64,000 bases of DNA. Source: Isoetes taiwanensis (lineage: Eukaryota; Streptophyta; Lycopodiopsida; Isoetales; Isoetaceae). Each line of letters opens with the position of its first letter. Positions within the stretch are counted from its first letter, which is position 1. Position numbers and translations under genes: made by a program. The DNA lies in contig JAJEKV010000006.1 in the NCBI GenBank assembly GCA_021234155.1, forward strand, positions 7,839,003 to 7,903,002, given 5' to 3'. Shown here one piece after another: positions 24,171 to 35,081 of the stretch. The notes beneath the pieces were generated by a model. The model made no database searches and had not been told where the DNA came from. It worked only from the letters and a program-made list of their open reading frames with translations.

Positions 24171-25383
24171 ATAATACCCTATCTAGACCCTTCTTGTTGA
24201 CCTTGATTTCCTTTACCTGTTTGTCTTCACTTGCATTGATTACCAGGATAGGGTATAGCTGTTGCAGATCTTTCTTCTCAAGCTCATCTTCTTGAATTGC
24301 TCCCTCAGCTAAGTGTTCCAGTAGCACACTTCTGCATAACGAGTCTGCTTCACAATTTTGCTCCCTTGGCACATGGCAAAGTTCCCAGGTTTCAAAATTC
24401 TTCAGTTCCAGCATAGCTTGATCTCTGAGCTGCATCATGTCTTCACTCTTAGCCTGATATTCTCCTGATATTTGCCTGCAGACAAGCTGAGAGTCTCCAA
24501 AGATGATTACATCACTGATGTTTAGATTTCTTGCTTCTTGAAGACCTGCAATCAGTGCCTTGTACTCTGCCACATTAGAAGTGACATTTGGATAAATTCT
24601 TCCTACCTTAGCCAGCAATCTATTGGAAGCATCCTTGAGAATAGCAGCAGAAGATGCCACATTAAGCCTTTTGGAGACACCACCATCAAACCATAAATAA
24701 GCAAAATTACCTGATTTAGCTGAAGCCAATTCTTTTGGAATTTTTATGCTAGACTCCAACTCTAGTGCATTCAGCTCAAATTCTCCACATGGATTTGATA
24801 GCAGCATTTCTTCTTCAATGAAATTCATGCTTTCAAATTCTCCTAACTTATTGTACAATGTTACCTTTTTTTTTTCATTTGAAATAGTGCATTCTCCTTT
24901 TGACCACACAGGCCTAGCATCAACTGTAGAAAGCCACTTTCTGCCCAAAAGTAAGTCATATATATCTGATTTGTCTTCTATTCCTTCAAAAGCAACCACA
25001 ACAAAGTTAGCTGCAACCATTATTCCTTCAACATCAATAGGCATGTTGCTAACTATTCCAACTGGATTGATTTTTGTGTTAAAGAAAGATTTCAAGATCA
25101 TTGGAGCCTTCTTGTCTATTTCTAGACCACATAGCCTCATAACATGGTGTGGCATTACATTCAGGGGTGATCCTCCATCTAGCAGAACCTTGGTTAAGAT
25201 ATTTCTTCCCATTTTGGCAACACAAGTGAAAGCTCCAGGATCATAATCATCCTGGGTGAGCATGTGCTCCTCAATGTGGTTTGTTAGGGCAAACTCATCT
25301 TCCTTAGTCAGATTGAGAACCTTTTTTTTTTTTATGTTTAGGATTGTAAGGAGATCTACACAGATTTTTGAATTCTTTAACAA
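24082..25383 (-). CDS. Ty3/gypsy protease fused directly to RNase H, no reverse transcriptase
   Basis: A 433-codon uninterrupted frame. A retropepsin-like domain has VLLDGGSPLNVMP with the catalytic Asp at residue 69 and a later DLLLGRKWL at about 143-151. A linker of about 70 residues leads straight to an RNase H domain of the RVT_3/archaeal-like type: WFDGG (Asp 233), VAEYKAL (Glu 273), GDSQLV (Asp 297) and CEADSL (Asp 347), so all four acidic residues are present. In Tat-clade Ty3 elements this RNase H type occurs after a full RT; here RT and integrase are absent while the frame stays open. The usual order gag-PR-RT-RNH-INT is thus shortened to gag-PR-RNH. It sits behind a decayed gag on the same strand. 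Confidence 0.85.
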   Translation of the reverse strand: MLKNSKICVDLLTILNIKKKKVLNLTKEDEFALTNHIEEHMLTQDDYDPGAFTCVAKMGRNILTKVLLDGGSPLNVMPHHVMRLCGLEIDKKAPMILKSFFNTKINPVGIVSNMPIDVEGIMVAANFVVVAFEGIEDKSDIYDLLLGRKWLSTVDARPVWSKGECTISNEKKKVTLYNKLGEFESMNFIEEEMLLSNPCGEFELNALELESSIKIPKELASAKSGNFAYLWFDGGVSKRLNVASSAAILKDASNRLLAKVGRIYPNVTSNVAEYKALIAGLQEARNLNISDVIIFGDSQLVCRQISGEYQAKSEDMMQLRDQAMLELKNFETWELCHVPREQNCEADSLCRSVLLEHLAEGAIQEDELEKKDLQQLYPILVINASEDKQVKEIKVNKKGLDRVLYVGDLFHITIDTSSLHTCHTHHLHFIQKF

Positions 25384-25562
25384 ATATTCAAAGTCCTCAC
25401 ACTCTTTTTCTTTCTTGACAAATTTCGAAAGGAGGAGGAGGAGGCCGTACGACCACTTTGCTTGCTCAAAGATCCCTATGTTTCAAGATGTCAGCTTCCT
25501 CATGTGTTGATTCTCTCTCTTTGGCATTATCTCCTCTTGTTCCTCAATTTCCTGCACAAACC

Positions 25563-26690
25563 TTATAGATGCATTTGGTTCATTAATTTTAGACTTTTCT
25601 TTGTCCGGCAAAATACTCTTTTAACTTTGCATCTATCCTCATAATGTCCCATGACCTTACAAAATGCACACACTGGGGCATTCTTTACCAAAATGTCCTC
25701 TTTTTCCACACTTTGTGCATGGCCTATACCAGCAGTAGTCAGAAGAATGAGTGTCTCTAAAGCAATGCACACATGGAGGGTAAGTTTTCTTTTCAAATTT
25801 TGAGCTTTTCAGCTCTTGGAGTTGTTTGGTTACCTCAACCAGTGCCTCAGACACCTTGGTAATCTCTGCTCTTACATCTGCTGCAGGAGCCTCATCATCT
25901 TCCATCTTTACCTTCTTCTTCTCCTTTTGGACAACATAAAGCAGTGCAGTCTTTGCTCCCATATATTCTTGCTCATAACGGAAAAAAAGGATCACTTGGT
26001 GAGTGCACATCATCTGGTAAGTAAGATATCATATCTGCAATTTCAGTGGCTTTGGTGAAAGCCTTGTGTATTGTGCAAATCCCTCTTGTTTTTGGATCTT
26101 CAATAGCTTTCTGTGTATCCTCTGTCTGCTGCTTAATCCCCTGATAAAAGAAGCCACTAGATGCAAGGTATGGTTGGAACATGATTGACTTGGCATTTGA
26201 CAAGATAGAGATTGAATCTTTCAACATATTGGTGCACACTTTCACCATGCTTAATGCGAAAAGTTTGTAACTCAAAAATTAGATCTTGGGGGTCCAAGAG
26301 CCTTCCAAAACGTGCCAAAAACTTTTTAACCAGTTCTTCCCAAGAATTGGTGCCTAAACTTATAACATACTCTAACCAAGCCCTGACTTCATCATTCTTG
26401 AAACATTTTTTAAACTCAGAGAACTTACAGCCCTTTTTGTAACCATATTCTTGGTAGTACTCTTCAAAAGTCTTGAGGAAATTGTTGGCATTCATGCTCG
26501 GATCGGATCAAAAGTAGGGACTGGAATAGGCACGTTTAGCTCAAAGTGTTGACAAGGCATACCTGCATTTGCTTGTATAGTGATGATGAGGGTCCTGCAG
26601 CTGACTTCATGGTTATCTTGTGCTTCAAGAGGCTCGGATGCCTCATTAGTTCTTCCGGGTGCCATGAGTTTGATTCGGGGAAAATAATCT
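25563..26690 (-). pseudogene. Ty3/gypsy gag with three CCHC zinc knuckles, frame-broken
   Basis: From 26663 (ATGGCACCC context) toward lower coordinates: an N-terminal segment, then the retrotransposon gag core (NSWEELVKKFLARFGRL, FRIKHGESVHQYVERFN; 26495-26157), a helical part, and three knuckles of C-x2-C-x4-H-x4-C form (CVHCFRDTHSSDYC, CTKCGKRGHFGKEC, CAFCKVMGHYEDRC; about 25770-25630). At least three frame changes separate the pieces. Some occur at CG dinucleotides where a CTG would keep frame, so sequence error is possible. Confidence 0.8.
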
Positions 26691-26704
26691 CGGTAGGACC
26701 TCCA
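26691..26704 (-). promoter_or_regulatory. Primer-binding site complementary to tRNA-Gln
   Basis: On the minus strand TGGAGGTCCTACCG follows the LTR end by three bases. This complements the 3' end of plant tRNA-Gln as I remember it (acceptor stem ...TAGGACCT plus CCA). The position, LTR then PBS then gag on the same strand, supports the assignment. Confidence 0.65.
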
Positions 26705-26707
26705 AAA

Positions 26708-27298
26708 TGTTGAAGGTGTTCTGGCAAAACCTTCAACCTCGAGTGGTTTAGAACCTCCGGGTTGCTTGAGGCAACCACTCGGAAAGTGCAAAGATTCCGA
26801 AATAGTGCACCTAAAGTTAGCTGGGAGTATGTTTCCCTGAAGGCCAAAAAATCTGCTCCACAAAATAACTTGCAGAATATGATCTATGAAGCTATGGATA
26901 AGGGTGTCTCTCCTCAAGATGCTCAACACTTGATACTAACAGCGCAAAAGCTCGGTGAGGTCCGACAAGGTTACATAGGCGAAAATTTGATCCGACCCAG
27001 TCAATTTTTGGTCAATAACCCTGGCAGAGAGCCAAAATTTGAAACTCGATGTTGACAAGGAATTTTCTGGAGTTTCCAATTCTATTCTGCTTAGATTTGC
27101 CTGCACAATAAGGGCCAAATCTTTCTTTTGTCAAAAGGGAACCTAATTTTTTTCTTTTGAAGATTTTCTGCCTAGAACTGCAAGGAATGAACAATATTGA
27201 AAGAAAACGCTTTCTAGTGAAGGGTTGCACGCGTGTCTAGCATTGCCTTGCTCAACATATCTAGCTTGGCAAGATTGGTGCTCAGATGATTGCTCTAG
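26708..27298 (-). mobile_element. 5' LTR of the Ty3 element, truncated
   Basis: Matches 22086-22940 (minus its MITE) and ends with the LTR terminus at 26708 next to the PBS. The alignable part stops abruptly at 27298 (GATTGCTCT followed by unrelated sequence), so the outer part has been lost or replaced and no target-site duplication can be read. Confidence 0.75.
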
Positions 27299-28092
27299 AA
27301 CAGCAAGGCTCTGCCAATGGTCTCAAAATGTGAACATTATACCTTGGGTACCAAGTTTCATGGGCAGAAGACCAGCCCTTCTCCAAGAAGAGCCAAAAGA
27401 GCTCATGTCTAGTACGTTCGTAGTCAATTGGCCTAGGTGGTGGCTGCGGGATATTACTTGGTCATCATGTTACCTTGTTGCCGCTTGCTCTTCTTGTGGT
27501 AGAGGTCATTTCACTCTTTTGTTTGCTTTATCACAATCTTACTTTTTCTAGCAATCGATCGACATATGTCTAATCACCAGTGGCAGCTTTGTATTATGTA
27601 GTGGATGGAACATGTTGATCCTAAACCTGGCACGTGTATCAAACCTTAGTGGATTTTATGGTTAGAACCTTCACATTAGGATCCCTAAAGCAAAATGACA
27701 GTTGCATTCATATCTCAATATCTCTTGACTAGTCGTTATCTACACGATCGCCTGCAGGATGCTTTCTGCGGTTTGATGAGCTCTCTCGGAACGATCTTCA
27801 ATATTTTTTTAGACCTATATATCTTGAAGTAGGGTACTTCAACATATATAGGATTCAACGTCGGATAGGAGAACTGAGCTTCGGGAGGGTGGGCATTAGC
27901 GTAGGACCCCTTGGACGACGGTTGCCAAAAAAGGTTGTCTTGAAAAAAACAACCATTACTAGCCTTTTTAACTTGGCCTCATTTCCTTATGCTAATGACA
28001 TTTTGACACATCGCAAGTAATGACACTGTAGTAAGTCATGTGGATAAGTGTGGCATGGTGATATAGTTGTGCTTGCAATATTAGCTATAAAA
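27299..28092. other. No gene seen
   Basis: Mixed-composition sequence with no recognisable coding or structural feature. Confidence 0.45.
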
Positions 28093-28432
28093 AAAAACTC
28101 ACACCAGTTCCAAAAACCATACTTCCTTAACAAACAACCATTTAGAAACTACACCTACTTATAAACCACGCCTCAAAAAACCATATACTTTCCTTAAAAA
28201 TAGCTACTTAAAAACTACATCTGCTTATTATTCACATCTCAAAAAATCATACTTCCTTAAAAAAACACAGTTACTTAGAAATTACGTATAGTTATAAATC
28301 ACAACTCAAAAAAACTATACTTACTTAAGAAATAGCTACTTGAAAACTACGCCTAGTTGTAAACCACACCACTATAGCCACTTAGAAATTAAATCTATTT
28401 ATAAACTACACCTAAAAAAACCATACTTCCAT
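28093..28432 (-). repeat. Second, inverted array of the 11.4-kb minisatellite
   Basis: Units such as CTACACCTACTTATAAACCAC and AAACCATACTTCCTTAA are reverse complements of the modules at 11395-12545. About six units. Confidence 0.85.
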
Positions 28433-28559
28433 GCTTGAATAGAAGTTTGAGATTTTGAAGCAAAGTTGAGAAATTTTTTACTTTCTCCACTTTTATCCTA
28501 TGCCTAATGAATATCGTCCAACCAAGGTTTATGAGGCTAGTGGTCACAAATGATAGTTG

Positions 28560-29360
28560 TGCCTCCCCTGTTTGCCCACCTTTTTTGTAGCCTAGCCTCG
28601 CATACTTTGCACAATTCCCCTCGTCGCCTGGTCAATTTGTATCGGGGACAGATGGCCTGGATTGAAAAACTAGTATTCTTCAGGTGGCTGTCGTATTAAG
28701 GGTACATACAGTCTGTCCTGAGCGGTCTTGAACTATACCACAATATGACGAGGTCGATCCGGTCTTTATATTGGGCCTTAACTCTTCGGGTTGTGATGAT
28801 ACTAGGTTGCTGAATGTGCATATAATATCTGTGAGAAAGTGTGCAGCTTGTTCAGTATCCGAGAATAAGGTCCTCCCTCAAGTATCCCTACTACATGCAA
28901 ATTCAGGCCTCTGTCTTCATCCGAATCATGTAAGGGAGATGGACCCTGCTTTGCATGGTTGTGAGAATCCATATGAAAGCCTGGTTGCATCTGTGCATCA
29001 GTCATTACATCGTCTATGTCTAAGGCTAGGCCTTTCTGAGTCATGGCGTTCGTGCTTCTCTCTGGCTCCAGGTTCATCTGTGTGAGGGCATCTGCACATT
29101 GCGGTCTGATGGAAGGCAATGGCTCCGCATAACAACTTGTACTTAGGACGTACATTGGAAGAAAGGATAATCAGTTTTTGAAGAAATTGCCTGCCATCTA
29201 ACATGACCATAGGGCCGAGCATCGCCTGAGGAGAGTGCTAGGATATATCGTGCTCTGATGAGAGAGCTCGTGGATCATTTGATCCCTAAGCTCGACAAAC
29301 TAGTTGAGGAGGTCCACAAAAGTGGCACTAAAGTTCTTGGATCGGGCCCGTCTAGTCATG
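28560..29360 (-). mobile_element. Diverged second copy of the 20-kb coding repeat
   Basis: The minus strand again shows a start MTRRARSKN-like near 29358 and, near the low end, GELCKVCEARLQKRW, matching EELCRVREARLQRKW of the first copy. GCCTCCCCT and GCGAGCCTCGC-like blocks align on the plus strand. It is frame-broken and the GGAA tail is not present here. Confidence 0.45.
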
Positions 29361-32300
29361 ATGTACATAGATATGGCAGAATAGCACATTGATATTGTTT
29401 TGAGTAGGCAACTTGCACCGTGGACCATTCCCTATGCTTGTACCATAACATAGATTGTATCATATGCATCTCTAACTACTATATTGTAACGTTCCTAACC
29501 GACATGCCCTTATATACCAACTGGGCAAAATTGTCTAGACGTTTATGAGTAGTCGCACTTCTACCCATTTATGCTGGTGTCTCGGGAACGCCCCACAGGC
29601 ACATTCAAGGTTCGTATACTCGAACGGTCTACCATGGACCCGTTACACATGTGGCTGAAGTAACGAATTACTAGGGATCAGATCGTATATCCTTAACTAC
29701 TATGTGGTTGAAGTAAAGAATTACTATGACTCTGCCATATGTAAATTATGATGAAAATGGAATTTGAACCCTAGCATTTTAGAGATTTGGACCATGGCAT
29801 TTTAGACTAGAGCGACCTTAATGTGCCATCTACTCAATCCATTCCAACACAACTTATGCTTTTCTATAAAATTCTAACTTTTAAGAGTACATTTGTGTTT
29901 GTAGATGATAATGCATCAAGGGAGCTATAGACTATGAGCACCATAAACTTCATATTTGTCCGGCATATTTACGCCCATCAAAGCTAAATATACTATCTTT
30001 GGGGAATCAGCCCCTATATGTGCTTCTATAGCCACCTCAAATCGTCGCACCAGCATTTTACATTGTAGAGGTGTTGGAACAATGTGCACTATTATGCCAG
30101 AACAAACAATGTGGTCTATGCATATTTCTCAGTAATTGTTATCAAGGTTTTTTCCCTCGAAGACTTTTGGGGCGAGGTATTTTGTTTGTGCATACTAATG
30201 ACGAGTTTACTATATTCCTTATGTGTTTCGTAGACCATTTGGAACCTTAGAAGGTAATCATAATTGTATTACAATCATCATGCGAGTCTTACAGTCATCA
30301 TTGCTACCTCAAGAAGTAGGACACCATATATGTACATGTCTGTGTTGCTGGTATTGGAAGAGAACCCATTTGGCATCATATATCATATATGCCTCCCCTA
30401 AGTTGTGTGAGTATGATGACGAACTACTAGTCTAAAAAGTCAAAAGTTTGACACTTTGGATTCAAGCATTTATATCTACATGAAAATGTTTTGGGACATG
30501 GCATCAAGTTGAGCGAAATGGAACAACTTATGGTTGGCGTGACCAATGTCCATATTCGTCCATGCTCGAACATTTAGCAGGCTATAACGACCCAAACATA
30601 AAAATGAATAAAGCTCTCTTGGTTCAAAAGAGAAGCAATTGTAACAAAGTGACAACTAGAATTACTGAATTGCATCTAAATTTTATGCATTGTTTGCCCG
30701 TGTAGCTCCTAATATGTTGCATAGTGAATAGTCCCTTGGCAATTCTAGTACAATTTGAAATGCTTGTATAGCCTTGTCATATTGCCGGGATACATATTTA
30801 TAGAGTAGACCCAACACTGTGTGGATATCTGCATCATATGGCAATATTCTAGCACCATCTTGAAACAACTTTGTAACTTAGAAACTAGACATAATCAATC
30901 TTGTGGGCAGTAGAACTCAAAAAAGGTTGGGTTGGTTGGGGGGGTGCAGCAGTAGACGTACCTTGGATGGTTCAAATGGCCAATCTCCTTTGTTGGCACA
31001 AGCGTGGCATGTAGGATGATAATGCAACCAGTCAGCCATGCAAATAATTTAAAACCTCTATTTGCTCAAAATCTACCAAGAATTCATCAGTGTCTAAGGT
31101 ATGGAGGATTGTTACATGTCCTAAAGGAGCCGTTAAATCCTAAATCACTATAAATGCATGTTGCCTTTAAATGAGCTCTCTAATATCACTCTTCTAAAAG
31201 GTATAACGCATCACAATAGACATATATTTAAGGCAAGCCAAAATGACAACGGCAATTTCTTCTCATCCAGCATTCTCGAAGTGCTCCCTTACTCCAGCTT
31301 CACAAATGTTATATGCCCTTCAGGATAACATATCTATTATACAAGATTGCTTAACATTTTTCTTCAATAGTTATTCCTTGAACAACTTTCTCACATTTCA
31401 GCACCATAGAGATTGATGCCTCACAAGAACTTGAAGTCCGCGTGCTTTTGTCAATCATGGCCCAAATGAAGGAATTATCTGAAGTCCTAACATCCTTCAA
31501 ACCAATATCTCAAATCGTAATAATATCCTTCAAACAATATTTCAAGGCATTGTGACAAAATGATAAGTGATGGAATATGAAGTAATGCGGTGACAATCTT
31601 GGATTAGTTGTGTAAGGAACACATAGTGAAAACTTGTTGCACAATTAGTTGTTTTAAGGGTGAAGGTGACATGGCAAGGTAAGTGATGAGGCGTCAAATG
31701 TATTAAGGTGACATGGAAAAGATTTGGTGATCTAAAAATGTAGTAACATTGGATAAAAGGTTAAAGCTCTTTCTATGGTGACTTGGCTTATCGGTGATGA
31801 GGTGGCATCGATATGACTTTGAATGGCATCTGCCACGGGATAGTAGTTTAGGGCCAACTTTAATGCCTATTGTTTTCTTTTCTCTTTGAGGTAGGGAACC
31901 TCCAAGCTAACGTGACAAGATGGATGGAGATGTGGAAAAGAAATGATGATGCCACTTGTACATAAGGGTTTCATGTTTGGGAACTTGCAAATATTAGTTA
32001 GACAATTCAACATAGAAACAATAGATATTTTGCACAAATGTGCAACAATATGTGAAACATTATCGCTGGCATTCTCAAATTTAGACACTCAAACACAATA
32101 TTGCAAGTGGTGGTGCCTTATTAAGACCCTGACCATTTCTGCCATCTTCTGACCATGTCAAGTTCCACTTGACCGCGTTTGAACCCATGTTCCCTCTTGC
32201 CCCAAAAAAGCCAAAATGCGCATATTTTGAAAACTTGCCAAGCCATTTTGGCCAAATTGTTAAAAAAATGGTAGTTACCACGTGATATGGCATTCTCATC

Positions 32301-32655
32301 CAAATACCATGGAAATTTTTCTTATTCCAAAATGGCTAGTTGACGTTGTAACTTCCATGTCACCATGGTTTTGCCACGTCATTGTTGGTCTTGTCACTTC
32401 ATCATGTCCTTGCCATGTCGCATGGAGTTGTTTTTGTAAAAATCACTCATTTCCTTACAAAATATGTTCACATGCCTCATTTTGTGATGCATCACTATCT
32501 TGCATGCCACATCATCATGTTTTTGCCATAACAACATTATTCAATCATTGTTTACCTTTTTTGTGTTGAAAATTGGAGAAGGCAAAAAGTTGTGACCATA
32601 TCTAATGGTTTTATCATATCCCACAAAGGCATCCATTACAAACAGCTAACCTCCC
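29361..32655. other. Long non-coding stretch
   Basis: AT-rich, only short stop-limited frames. Segments around 31660-31830 and 32330-32540 resemble the GATGATGTGGCA-type repeats (or their complement) seen at 24.0, 46.4 and 54 kb. Nothing else is identified. Confidence 0.45.
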
Positions 32656-32658
32656 CCG

Positions 32659-32760
32659 CTTTTTTTTTTTTTTTTTTTTGATTGAAGGCCGATATGTATA
32701 TTTATATACAAGTGTTTGTAATATGAGGCAATTGCATGAAGCCAAACCCTCCAATAGATT
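32659..32760 (-). mobile_element. Possible 3' end of a LINE-like insertion (poly-T)
   Basis: About 20 T residues at 32659-32679 are followed by ATTGAAGGCCGATATGTATA. On the minus strand this reads as an AT-rich 3' UTR followed by poly(A), like the LINE tail at 56244. No target duplication was confirmed. Confidence 0.35.
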
Positions 32761-33660
32761 CCCTAGATTTTTGAAGATCAAAGACAAGATTCCTTCAAAT
32801 TTTGCAATATTCTATGTAGATTCTCCTAGATTATCACAGATTCTACAAAGATTCTCCAAGATTCTATCAAGATTCCTCTCGATTCTCAAATATTTCCTTA
32901 GATTTTCTAAGATTCTCTTGAGATTCCCCTAAGTTTTTTACAGATTACCCCAAGATTCCTCTAGATTTTCAGAGATTCCATGTAGATTCTCTTAGATTTT
33001 CCAAGATTCTATAAAGATTCCCCTTTGAATCCCCAAAGTTTCTCTTGAGATTCCTCTAGATCCTCTAAGATCCTATGAAGATTCCCCTAGATTCTCTAAG
33101 ATTTTATGAAGATTCCTTTAGGTTCTCCTAGATTCTCTAAAAATTCCCCTAAATTCTAAAAGAATACCCCAAGATTTCTCTAGATTCTTCAAGATTCTAC
33201 GAAAATTCTCCTAGATTCTTCTAGATTCTCCAAATTCTCAAATATTTGAGGAATATTTCCCTAGATTCCTAAAGGATCGCTTGGGATTCATATAGATTCT
33301 CTTCAGATTCCTCTGGCTCCCTTAGATTATATGAAGATTCCCCTAGACTCCCCAAGATTCCTTCAAGATTCCTCTAGGTTCTTAAAGATTTTATCAACAT
33401 TCCCTTAGATTACCTTACATTTTCAAAGATGCTCTCTTGAATTCCCATAGATTCTCTAAGATTCTAATGATATTCCTTTGGATTCTCTAAGATCGATGTC
33501 CAGATCTTATGTTGAGGCTACCTAGGAAATGTAATGTTTGAGACCCCTCTAAGGTTCCCTAAGATTCCACAAAGATTCCCCATATTATGTGAAGGTTCTC
33601 CTAAATTTCCTTAAGGTTCCTCTATATTCTCGAAGATTCCTTAAGCCTCGGCAAGATTAT
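32755..33660 (+). repeat. AGATTCTCC-type degenerate minisatellite, period about 11-12 bp
   Basis: About 900 bp built from imperfect units such as AGATTCTCCTAG, AAGATTCCCCT and AGATTCTCTA. Non-coding. Confidence 0.85.
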
Positions 33661-35081
33661 TGAAATATCACAAGTTATTGAAGCGATAATACCACGTTTT
33701 GCATTGATGTACCTTGAGGGATTGTGCAAAGTTTAAATTCCCCACATCCCTCCATTAAGGCAGAATGCCTTCTGATATGGCCAAAAATGTTGAAATTAAG
33801 AGTAGTAATCCATGCCTTTGCTCACAATTAAAAAATTTTGCAAAGTGCATAATGTGTTGATAGAGTCTGCATTGTCTACTAGATGTATTCGGACGTAGGT
33901 GGACTCATGATGTCAAGGTCTTTTTGCTTAATATGAGCAAGATATTGTTAAATGCGGCAAGAACCAACACCATATTGTACTGTTAAATATAAAATTCAAG
34001 CTAGTTCATCTCTATGAAGTTAGAGTGTGAAGGAAAGGTGTAAAGCTTGTGCCTCATGGATTTTAGTTAGTAGAACTTATTGTTCACTTCATGGGAATTG
34101 CGTGCTTGGTCTTCATCTTCATTTGGCAAACATTAGCGTTTACTTATTGATTTCCCTTGCCATGTGTAAATTATTTAGTTGTCTTAAACCAATTATTTCG
34201 AAATGAACATTCTGGTGATATTTTCCTGCCATCATTCTGCTTTTTAATTCCAAACTTTCAGCACGGTGGCATGTGGACAGACAGACAATGTTCAATACTT
34301 GGTCTTGGTCCTATTACATTTGAGAAAACAACGTAATTAGATCTTTCAGATTGCACATGGAAGATGAATCGTGCCTTTATTGGGCATCTCCAAAGGTTGG
34401 AGAGCAAACTTAGCAGTATTGCTTAGAGGACCAAATATTTATTGGGGTCTGTCCATTAACGACGATTTTTGTTTGAGTTGATACTTTGAGGAGCAAATAA
34501 ATGCAAAGCCATGACCTGCATTATATAGACTTATGTAGATTGTTGCCGCTGACTTCAGTTACATATTCAAATCTAAACTCCACTATTGAGTTTCATGCCT
34601 TTCCTTTAGCCAGAAACGCTGGAATGGTTGGATTTGCTTCCATTTTTGAGACAACGCTGGAATGGACTTCCATTTTGAGGAAACGTAACGTATTTTTCAT
34701 ATTGTCATGGGTTTAGTTTATATGTTCTTAACGAGTAGTCTGCATGGTGGTAGACTATTAAATTATTTTCAATCTTCAGAACACGGTTACATATCATAGA
34801 AATAATTGATCACATGGGATTTGCATTCATCCAAGTAAACTATCGGTATCTACTTTTCTTTTTGCGAACCAACAATACATCTACCATTTGCCCAGGCCTT
34901 TGGTTCTGCACGACTGAAAAAGGCATTGCCTAAAAAAGCAGAATAGGCATTGCATAAAAAAGCAGAATATGTTATGGCATCAGAAAAGGCCTCTACAGAT
35001 GTTGCACATCAACCATGCAGAGACTATTGCTTAATATTTTGGCTTTGAAGACCTTGTTGATACTAAGTTTCGCTACGCCAA
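33661..35081. other. No gene seen
   Basis: No coding region is supported. GGAATGGTTGGATTTGCTTCCATTTT and a similar GGAATGGACTTCCATTTT piece form a small local repeat near 34620-34680. Confidence 0.45.

Noticed and set aside
24746-25246. 166-codon plus-strand frame opposite the PR-RNase H gene
   Set aside because: Antisense shadow of the protease-RNase H frame.
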